13,517 nucleotides of DNA from Thalassiosira profunda (taxonomy: Eukaryota; Bacillariophyta; Thalassiosirophyceae; Thalassiosirales; Thalassiosiraceae), in contig JALLAP010003002.1 in assembly GCA_036939355.1 (NCBI GenBank), positions 1 to 13,517 of the forward strand. The letters are read 5' to 3'. Both the position numbers and the translations under genes were made by a program. Shown piece by piece: positions 1 through 6,125 of this stretch; position 1 is the first letter of the stretch; each line of letters begins with the position of its first letter. Below the pieces are notes generated by a model. The model was not told the DNA's origin, did not search any database, and was given only the letters and a program-made list of their open reading frames with translations.

Positions 1-645
1 GCGCTGAATGTAACGCTCCTCGCAGTGCCGGGAATAGCAGTTGTCGACGCTTGGACTTCCCAGTGTGGGATCACCAGACCCACCTCCAAAGCGAACTGGG
101 ATCATGGCAGCTTCGAGTGAGAGCAACAAGTGGTGACCCGCGATATGCTGGGTCGTCTGCAGGAGGAAGGCGCGGTCATCGAGGTCCTGTGGGCTCAGAA
201 AGAACCGGTGGTAGAAGGCGTCGACGTCCTGGACGGACAGGTGGTTTTCGAGAAGAGCATCAACGATGTCAGCCGGGGCATCGATGTCAGCCTGGGCACG
301 AAGAGGCAGGAAAGGCCCGCTCGTGCACCTGTCGACACGCCGACACACGTCGATCACCATCCCCCGGGGGTGATACTGGAACCTCTCACGGAGGAAGCTG
401 AAGGTTGCCAGAGCAGCTAGAAGGACGGGATCGTCGTCCTCGACCTCGCGATTATCCAGACGAAGGTTATTCCAACAATAACCGGGAAACCTCTCATGGA
501 TATACTCAATATCAGTCCAACTGGCCAACAGCCGCGCCAGATGGGGATAAGGAGTCTGCAGCTCCTGCTGGATTTGGTCACAATAACCAAGATGGGGTTC
601 GAACGAAGGAGAAGGGTCGAAACGANTTGGCAAATAGGATTTAAA
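1..645 (-). CDS. Hypothetical protein, partial (runs off the left edge, 5' start not seen)
   Basis: On the minus strand one frame stays open from just after a TAA (646-648) to the window edge, about 215 codons. I chose this strand because the translation is balanced and protein-like: it reads ARLLASWTDIEYIHERFPGY, later VIDVCRRVDRC and DAFYHRFFLSPQDLDDRAFL. The plus-strand frames opposite it give Arg/Gly-rich shadow peptides. There is no ATG near its 5' end; the first in-frame ATG is at 358-360, inside what looks like continuous coding sequence. The true start is therefore probably in an upstream exon, or was lost by mutation or misassembly. An N at about 625 makes one codon unreadable. The stretch 601-645 may be non-coding, with splicing into CAG|CAGGAG near 550-560 as one option. 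Helical segments are likely; I see no signal peptide or membrane span. I do not recognise the family. Confidence 0.5.
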
Positions 646-980
646 TTATAGAGAGGAGTCGCTAGCATAGTACTTAGGTTCGTCACGGGGACCAATTTTT
701 TTTTTTAATATGTCTCAGTCATCCCGGCGTAGCTAAATTTTTGACTTGGCGTGCATTGTGAGGCGCCGTATTCCCGGGTATGTACCTGGGGGAGTAGTAT
801 TATGAGTGTTTTTGAAATGAATTTTTAACCCCACGCAGAAGGCGCCGCACGTGTGAGTTTGGCAGGGCGAGGCGGCTCCGACCTTTGCCAACGCCTCGCA
901 ATTGACAATGTTCCTCCGCCCTGTTTGAATGCCGACATACTCGCAGCGGCTGTTGTCACCGATATTCATCGAGGAGAAAT
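646..980. other. Intergenic region, probable upstream region of the 981 gene
   Basis: This gap separates the minus-strand fragment from the plus-strand gene at 981, so it would serve both divergently. It is more AT-rich than the gene-dense right side and holds a run of 11 T at 696-706. I see no convincing gene, RNA or repeat. A short minus-strand ORF at 733-969 has an ATG but a low-complexity, unconvincing translation. Confidence 0.4.
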
Positions 981-1893
981 ATGAGCGAGGAGCAGGGAAG
1001 TCAGGCTTGCCGGCGTAGCGAGTTGGATGTACTCGCCGGTGTTAGTTCGGCGCTCATTGCTATGTGCGACACACGTGACGATGATTGTGTGCAACCGGCC
1101 TGTTCGCCTTACGAAACAGTGCATGAGAAGCGTGTTGGTGGAGCTGTGGACGTCGCGCCGTCAAATCCATCGTTCGAGCCTGCCCCAGCGCAAGTGGGAG
1201 CGTTGTCGTCGAGTGGTGTATCGATGTCGTCGATTGGATCTTTGACGATCGGACCGTCGCCTGCCCCCGTCGTCTCGAAGGGATCGAACATGACGCCTTC
1301 GTGGGGCAGTGGTGCGTCGTGTTCGAAGGAGACGTCAAAGAAGGGGCAGGCACAATCTCCTGATAGGGCGAAGAATGCCATGATTTACAGGGAGAGGAAG
1401 ATGATGAAGGCGCAGTGCCGTGGTGAAGAGCGCGTTGAAGCGTATGTGTTCTTCGGGAGACGTTGGTGGTGGACACCGCCCTCATGTTGACGTTGCTGTG
1501 AGGAAAGTCATTCGAGAATCTGCGTTCAAAAATGTGAGGCGTGTCGGCTCACGTGGCAAAAAGGGGGAGGAATTCTATGGCGCTATTGTTTCCTTCTCCG
1601 ACTGCAAGGGGCGGTCTGTCATGAAGGCGCTTGAGGCTCCCCGCTTCCTAAAGGAGGTGGCATGCGTCGCTTCTGTGAATAGTTCGGAATCCAGGAAAGG
1701 AAATACCTTTTATTGTGTAATGAAGAGCGGTTCCGTGGGTGGGATGACGGTGGTGAAAGCTGAAAGTGGAAGATATTATGTCGTTCCGTCCAATGTTGTA
1801 TCTGAGCCGCCCGGTCCGGACGTCCATCGTCATCCCTTAATTGGGCCCACTGAAACTGTGGCAAAGAAAGAAGGGGCGTGTTCCGATTTGTAA
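981..1893 (+). CDS. Unrecognised protein read in two overlapping frames (frameshift, intron or broken gene)
   Basis: An ATG at 981 opens a frame that runs to a TGA at 1488-1490 (169 codons): a Ser/Pro-rich, probably disordered first half, then a basic helix-like stretch (NAMIYRERKMMKAQCRGEER). A second frame, one base on, is open from 1408 to a TAA at 1891-1893 and lacks an ATG near its beginning. It encodes a folded-looking basic beta-rich part (VRKVIRESAFKNVRRVGSRG, then EEFYGAIVSFSDCKG and GRYYVVPSNVV). The two frames share only about 80 bases, so the simplest reading is one protein whose frame changes between 1408 and 1487. The cause could be a sequencing or real indel, a short intron, or +1 ribosomal frameshifting. 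Third positions use more T than in the genes further right. I recognise no family; a retroelement- or virus-like origin is possible but unsupported. Confidence 0.45.
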
Positions 1894-2070
1894 TGAGCGT
1901 TGTTCGCGGGAGAGACCGTAACGCCTGCGAAAAGCGAACCGAGGTCGTGGCGTTGCATTGATGGTGGTAGGATAGATTGTTGGACGTCTTTGCTGTAGGA
2001 TGTGGTGAAAGAGGGAAGGCCGTGTATAAGGCGATCATGAGCTGCGCGCTCCTATAGTGAAAAGGAGGAA

Positions 2071-2275
2071 GATCACACGTGATGTACGTGATGTACGTGA
2101 CGTAGGACACATCACCTAGCGAGAGTTGGCGATTGCTCAAATAGACTCGTGATCACGTGACAACGTGATCACACGTAACTCAGTTGTCTCGCCAGATTGA
2201 GAGTTGGCGATCTTCTCAGTCGCCCCGTTATCAAGTCACACGTGACGCACGTGACACAGTCAACTACGTCAGCAA
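2071..2275. repeat. Tandem CACGTG/ACGT blocks alternating with GAGAGTTGGCGAT
   Basis: Within the gene-free gap 1894-2400, about 200 bases hold four CACGTG palindromes (2076-2081, 2154-2159, 2239-2244, 2248-2253) and ten ACGT cores, plus two GTGATCAC palindromes (2149-2156, 2165-2172). The 13-mer GAGAGTTGGCGAT occurs at 2121-2133 and again at 2199-2211, 78 bases apart. The region is therefore an imperfect tandem array of an ACGT-rich block followed by this 13-mer, roughly two and a half units. In many eukaryotes CACGTG and TGACGT are the sites of bHLH and bZIP factors. Here a role as enhancer or promoter of the ORF at 2401 or of SHMT is inference. The rest of the gap (1894-2070 and 2276-2400) shows nothing I can name. 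Confidence 0.55.
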
Positions 2276-2400
2276 GTTTACGCGACTCCTCACGGAACCT
2301 CGCTCCGTCCCATGTCACCAACCGTGACTCCGTCTCCTCTTTCAATTCCCCCAACCGAAACAACATCGGGCATTGAACGTGGACCCCTCCCACTGCCGCC

Positions 2401-2613
2401 ATGGACGACGCCACCGCCACGAATACCAACAACAAATCCAGCGAACTCTTCGACGCCATTGACGATTGGCCCAATATCAAGTTGGACATCCCAAGACGCG
2501 TGATCCCCTCCTACGTCCTTTTCAACCAGGGCGGACAACACCTAACCATAAGCCCAAAGGGGACGCACGTCAGTAAATGGCATTCACTGCTTATGGTTAC
2601 AAGCACCTTCTAA
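2401..2613 (+). CDS. Small hypothetical protein (70 aa) or first exon
   Basis: The ATG sits in an ideal eukaryotic context (GCCGCCATGG). The first 45-50 codons mostly end in C or G, as in the real genes downstream. The product starts acidic and polar (MDDATATNTNNKSSELFDAI), continues DDWPNIKLDIPRRVIPSYV and ends SLLMVTSTF. It has no signal peptide or membrane segment and I do not recognise it. An ATTAAA at 2638-2643, about 25 bases past the stop, could end its transcript. As an alternative, a donor-like GTCAGT at 2569-2574 could splice to the acceptor-like CAG ending at 2947. That would join 56 codons, in phase 0, to the frame of the SHMT targeting peptide. The last 14 codons are less gene-like, which fits either idea. 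Confidence 0.4.
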   Translation: MDDATATNTNNKSSELFDAIDDWPNIKLDIPRRVIPSYVLFNQGGQHLTISPKGTHVSKWHSLLMVTSTF

Positions 2614-2637
2614 TCGTACATTTACATTTGAGGCCGC

Positions 2638-2643
2638 ATTAAA
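2638..2643 (+). terminator. Possible polyadenylation signal ATTAAA
   Basis: ATTAAA followed by an A-rich stretch lies about 25 bases after the stop of the small ORF at 2401-2613. It is the common variant of AATAAA, but six bases in AT-rich sequence is weak evidence. Confidence 0.25.
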
Positions 2644-2893
2644 AATAACAACTTCGACATTGTTGCGATCCAGCCTACGCACTCTTATGTAACCGTGACA
2701 CGAGTTGACCACTTTGCATCTAATACAATCAGAGAACACTCAATTGCATTCACATGTTCGCCTCAGCCCTCGATGGATCGCCCTTCACCTGTACCTACAT
2801 ACCTACTGAAACATACGTACCCTAGCGCATTTGGGGGCTCCTCGTCTCTGCTGATCTCTGTTTGTTCTTCTGAAAGAGTCGAGTCGAGGCAGC

Positions 2894-2920
2894 TGACGTC
2901 ATGATGACGTGTCGATGACG
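2894..2920 (+). promoter_or_regulatory. Three TGACG boxes in 11-bp phase upstream of SHMT
   Basis: TGACG starts at 2894, 2905 and 2916, exactly 11 bases apart, so all three lie on one face of the helix. The first is the full palindrome TGACGTCA, the classic CRE site for bZIP factors of the CREB/ATF type. The group lies about 110-135 bases before the SHMT ATG. Its use as the SHMT promoter element is inference. The rest of the gap 2614-3028 shows nothing else I can name apart from the acceptor-like tract at 2926-2947. Confidence 0.45.
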
Positions 2921-2925
2921 CCAGC

Positions 2926-2947
2926 AATTTCTCTTCTCTGATTGCAG
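2926..2947 (+). other. SHMT: Splice-acceptor-like tract before SHMT (possible 5'-UTR intron end)
   Basis: A pyrimidine-rich run (TTTCTCTTCTCTGATTGCAG) ends in CAG at 2945-2947, 81 bases before the SHMT ATG. This is what a 3' splice site looks like, and CTGAC at 2893-2897 could be the branch site. The simplest meaning is an intron in the 5' UTR of SHMT, but no donor is certain; GTCAGT at 2569 is one candidate. Confidence 0.35.
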
Positions 2948-3028
2948 CTGGATTTCCGCGCTGGGCGCTGGACGGATCAGTCAGCGTGGCGGTGCACCAT
3001 AACCGCGCCGCGGCACCCCCAAACAGCC

Positions 3029-4624
3029 ATGATGTCCTCCCTCCGCGCCTCGCTGGCCCCGGCCCTGCGCCGGGCCGGCGCCTCCGCCGCGCCCCGCGCC
3101 GGCGGCGGCCCGTCCTTCACGCTCGCCATCGTCCGCCCCTCCTCCTCCGGCGCCGCCCTCAATGCCCGCCTCCCCGACGTCGATCCATCATCGCGTCCGA
3201 GAACTTCACCTCGCGCGCCGTCCTCGACGCGCTGGGGAGCGTCCTGAGCAACAAGTACTCGGAGGGGTATCCCGGCGCCAGGTATTATGGAGGGAACGAG
3301 AACATCGACCAGGTGGAATTGCTGTGCCAGAAGCGGGCGCTGGAGACGTTCCACTTGAGCGAGGAGGAGTGGGGCGTGAACGTCCAGAGTTTGAGCGGCA
3401 GCCCGGCCAATTTCCAGGTGAGTCGATTTGCATGCATATCTTGTGCCATATCTTGTGCACCTACCGCTCACATCATGCACTTCTCTCCTCATTCATCGTT
3501 TATGACAGGTGTACACGGCCCTCCTCGAGACCCACGATCGCATCCTCTCCCTCGACCTCCCTCACGGCGGGCATCTTTCGCACGGCTTCCAGACCCCCAC
3601 CAAGAAGATCTCCGCGGTCAGCCGGTACTTCGAATCGATGCCCTACCGCCTCAACGAGGAGACGGGGCAAATCGACTACGACCAGATGGAGCGCAGCGCG
3701 GAGCTGTTCCGGCCCAAGCTGATCGTTGCCGGTGCGTCGGCCTATTCGAGGCTTATCGACTACGAGAGGATTCGTCAGATTGCGGACAAGGTCGGAGCCT
3801 ACGTCCTGGCCGACATGGCCCACATTTCCGGCCTCGTCGCCGCGGAGGTCATCCCCTCGTGCTTCCCGTGGGCGGACGTCGTGACGACCACCACCCACAA
3901 ATCGCTGCGGGGTCCGAGGGGCGCCATGATCTTTTACCGCAAGGGGCAGCGGGGCACGACGAAGAAGGGAGAGCCCATCATGTACGATTTGGAGGAGAAG
4001 GTGAATTTTGCGGTGTTCCCCGGGCTGCAGGGCGGTCCGCACAACCACACCATTGGCGCCCTGTCGGTGGCTTTGAAGCAGGCCAACACCCCTGAATTCG
4101 TGGAGTATCAGAAGCAGGTGCTGAAGAACTGCGCGCGGCTGTCGTCCGAGTTGCAGAGCATGGGATACGATATCGTGAGTGGGGGCACGGACAATCATCT
4201 GGTGTTGGTCAACGTCAAATCGTCAAAGGGCATCGATGGGGCGAGGGTCGAACGTGTGCTGGAATTGGCGTGCATCGCGAGCAACAAGAACACCGTGCCG
4301 GGAGACACGTCGGCGTTGAACCCGGGAGGCATTCGCATGGGCACGCCGGCGCTGACCTCCCGAGGATTCAACGAGGACGACTTTGCGCAGGTGGCGGAAT
4401 ACTTCGACCGGGCGGTGAACATTGCCTTGAAGTTGAAGAATACCGAACAGGGGAAGAAGATGAAGGGATTTCGGGAGATGTGCGCGGTGGGGCCGAGCGT
4501 GGACCCCGAGTTGGTGCAGCTGAGGAAGGAAGTGAGCGACTTTGCGTCGTCGTTCCCAACCGTGGGCTTCGAAGAGGACGAGATGGAGTACGACGGCGAG
4601 TACAACGTGGACTTTGTGGCGTAG
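3029..4624 (+). CDS. SHMT: Serine hydroxymethyltransferase, mitochondrial type, two exons, with a frame break in exon 1
   Basis: A PLP enzyme that interconverts serine plus tetrahydrofolate and glycine plus 5,10-methylenetetrahydrofolate. Family signatures are plain: [67 protein letters not shown], the PLP-lysine motif [13 protein letters not shown] (Lys at 3899-3901), [25 protein letters not shown] and [13 protein letters not shown]. Translation starts at tandem ATGs (3029, 3032), giving an Arg/Ala/Ser-rich mitochondrial presequence up to [10 protein letters not shown] at about 3187. Exon 1 ends at 3417 and exon 2 starts at 3509 (phase 0). The oddity is between 3184 and 3190: the frame changes by one, and the usual 18-19 residues between the DP motif and IASENF (the helix with EK.RQ..G.EL) are absent. 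Either a deletion of roughly 55-60 bases has broken the gene, or the assembly dropped it. The remaining core is intact. The frame used after the break has no ATG of its own upstream. Confidence 0.9.
3418..3508 (+). other. SHMT: Intron of SHMT (91 bp)
   Basis: The exon ends CAG|GTGAGT and the intron ends TATGACAG|GTG. Removing 91 bases joins SPANFQ to [10 protein letters not shown] in phase 0, the conserved order in the family. Reading through instead gives a non-conserved peptide (VSRFACISC). It is the only intron in the window I can place with confidence. Confidence 0.93.
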
Positions 4625-5212
4625 AAGCTGAAAGATGGGAGCCAGTGGGTGGCTGATCAGTTTTGCAGATGCATAAGAAGATCCCGAGATTTTGATGCAC
4701 AAGTTGTGTGCATTGACTTCCCGGAAGCCAGGCCCTGAGTTTCCTCTCGCTCCTATCCGCCAAGGTTCCCTTGCTCCTCGCTCTCCCTCTCACCAATCAG
4801 TTCCAAAGCCACACCGCCACCGCCACCAAACCCGCAAGAGCAGCGTGCTCCTGGGTTGAATCTATGACTTACATTTACCGGTACGAGCGACCCCAAAGAT
4901 TTTTCGTCGCCGGCCCGCGCCAGAGCCCAATACTCCACAAGTGGAATTCGGAAGCCACAGCCTCCTCTCCGCCGCGCCGTCCTGTAGCTCCATTGCTAGA
5001 TTGGCATCGCACGCCGCTGGTGGGCACATAATTGTTCTCGTGTCCTCGCCGTTGTATTTGCAACTTGCAGAATTCACACCACAAATCCCGTGGCAGCCTT
5101 AGCCGCCTCCCCATCGCACGGCACAAATTATTCTGTGTCCTCGCCGTTGTATTTGCAACTTGCAATTCCGCCCATCACTCACGGGTTGCTGGCTGCACCG
5201 GAACCTCACACC
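4625..5212. other. Intergenic region between SHMT and the 5213 gene
   Basis: 588 bases without a convincing gene. It holds the SHMT 3' end and the upstream region of the next gene. A CCAAT box is visible at 4793-4797 within pyrimidine-rich sequence. The direct repeat at 5005-5168 is listed separately. Short ORFs on either strand here start at non-ATG codons and have odd composition. Confidence 0.45.
5005..5168 (+). repeat. Direct duplication upstream of the 5213 gene
   Basis: The 30-mer starting GTGTCCTCGCCGTTG and ending TTGCAACTTGCA is identical at 5040-5069 and 5135-5164, 95 bases apart. Similarity extends upstream with small gaps: CATCGCAC before each copy, and CACATAATTGTTCTC against CACAAATTATTCT. 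AATTC follows both copies. The second copy ends about 50 bases before the ATG, so this looks like a duplicated core-promoter or 5'-UTR segment. Confidence 0.75.
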
Positions 5213-5791
5213 ATGGCGACCCCCGCTGCGATTGCATTCTCTAACGGATACTTGAAGGATGAATGGGCGCAACTCGTGGAGCCCGTGCAGAAGCAGGCGG
5301 ACGGTCGAACGTTCCTCTGGACGGGGCGCCAGGCCGAGGTGGGGCAGAGAACAGAGACGCAGGTGATCGCCGGCGGGGGATGGTGCCGCCTCTCCGGCGT
5401 GGTGACGGAGGTGGGGGCAATGCCATCCTTGGACGAGTGGAGGGAGGGAGATTCGTGTCAGTTGCCGCGGGGGGTGAAAGACAACTCGCTTGCCATCGAT
5501 CGGCAATTGGCATTGCGGGACGAGTTCATTGAGCATTTCGGAACGCTGCATGGGCAGGTGGTGGTTTCCTACTCGCTGCTCAACTTCGACTTCTACGACC
5601 GGCAGGACCAGCTTCCCTTCAAGCGGGCTCGAATCTACCGGGTGGAACACGTCGCAGATGAAAATATGAGCTTCTTTTGGGTTGCTCGGAAGATTGAGGA
5701 TGTGACGGATGTCATGCCCTACGAGGAGCTGCCGGAAGTGTTCCAGACGTGGCAGGAGGGGTCTCGCGTGCCGAGGGCGGTGTCTTTTTAG
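5213..5791 (+). CDS. Hypothetical protein, 192 aa
   Basis: I took the ATG at 5213, in the context CACCATGG, as the start. The same frame is open further upstream but has no earlier ATG, and that stretch crosses the duplicated promoter segment. The product is soluble-looking and acidic, with no signal peptide or membrane span. Visible features are WTGRQAEVGQRTETQVI (35-51), a Gly-rich turn (GGGWCRLSG, 54-62), and a likely folded core from 98 to 165 (LALRDEFIEHFGTLHG, VVVSYSLLNFDFYDR, ARIYRVEHVADENMSFFWVA). The alternating hydrophobic pattern suggests beta strands. Codon use matches SHMT and B9D2, so I am confident it is a gene. I do not recognise the family. It converges with B9D2, and its 3' end carries a strong hairpin 19 bases after the stop. 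Confidence 0.75.
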   Translation: MATPAAIAFSNGYLKDEWAQLVEPVQKQADGRTFLWTGRQAEVGQRTETQVIAGGGWCRLSGVVTEVGAMPSLDEWREGDSCQLPRGVKDNSLAIDRQLALRDEFIEHFGTLHGQVVVSYSLLNFDFYDRQDQLPFKRARIYRVEHVADENMSFFWVARKIEDVTDVMPYEELPEVFQTWQEGSRVPRAVSF

Positions 5792-5809
5792 GCAATGCAG
5801 CAACCCCGC

Positions 5810-5845
5810 CATCTCCCTGTGGATATTGGATATCCCAGGGAGATG
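5810..5845 (+). other. Strong hairpin in the 3' UTR of the 5213 gene
   Basis: CATCTCCCTG (5810-5819) pairs perfectly with CAGGGAGATG (5836-5845). After one bulged T, GGATAT (5821-5826) pairs with ATATCC (5830-5835) around a TGG loop. This is 16 paired bases in 36. It starts 19 bases after the stop codon. It could affect mRNA stability or 3'-end processing, or be a relic of a palindromic insertion; it is not the histone-type stem-loop. Confidence 0.55.
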
Positions 5846-5992
5846 TACAAAATATTGAGGGGAGACAGAGTTGAATAGAGTTGGATGAGAGAATGACTGA
5901 ACAAAACAACCCAGAAAGCTGCGACACCTATGAATATCACAGCACTGTAGACGATGTAGACAAAGGTCTAGTAGATTGAATTGTATGAAGGC

Positions 5993-6008
5993 GGGCCCTT
6001 TGGGGCCC
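5993..6008. other. Short GGGCCC hairpin between convergent genes
   Basis: GGGCCC-TTTG-GGGCCC, six perfect pairs with a four-base loop, lies in the 334-base gap (5792-6125) between the convergent 5213 gene and B9D2. It may sit in the 3' UTR of either. I see no other RNA, repeat or polyadenylation signal in the gap apart from the hairpin at 5810-5845. Confidence 0.35.
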
Positions 6009-6125
6009 AGCCACTACTTCGCCTTCGCCTTCGGGGGACGATTGGGGGAAGATATCCAACAACTTCCCAACACAAGACATCATCCCTTTGCATACCTACC
6101 TACAAACAACATTGCGGCCTACGAT

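Noticed and set aside
51..420. Two plus-strand ORFs at the left edge
   Set aside because: They give low-complexity Arg/Gly-rich or non-ATG peptides; the minus-strand frame across the same bases is far more protein-like.
733..969. A 78-codon minus-strand ORF with an ATG
   Set aside because: It is short and Cys/Thr-rich without pattern, in a probable regulatory gap.
1381..1500. A classical -1 slippery heptamer to explain the frame change at 981-1893
   Set aside because: The change is +1, and no X XXY YYZ heptamer is in position; other causes are more likely.
1619..2140. A 173-codon minus-strand open frame
   Set aside because: It has a non-ATG start and is antisense to the C-terminal half of the 981-1893 gene, running into the repeat array.
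2695..2904. A 69-codon plus-strand ORF upstream of SHMT
   Set aside because: It starts at GTG, has weak composition and overlaps the CRE-like boxes; I treat it as untranslated.
3500..4198. A 232-codon minus-strand open frame inside SHMT
   Set aside because: It is antisense to the conserved SHMT core and its translation is a shadow.
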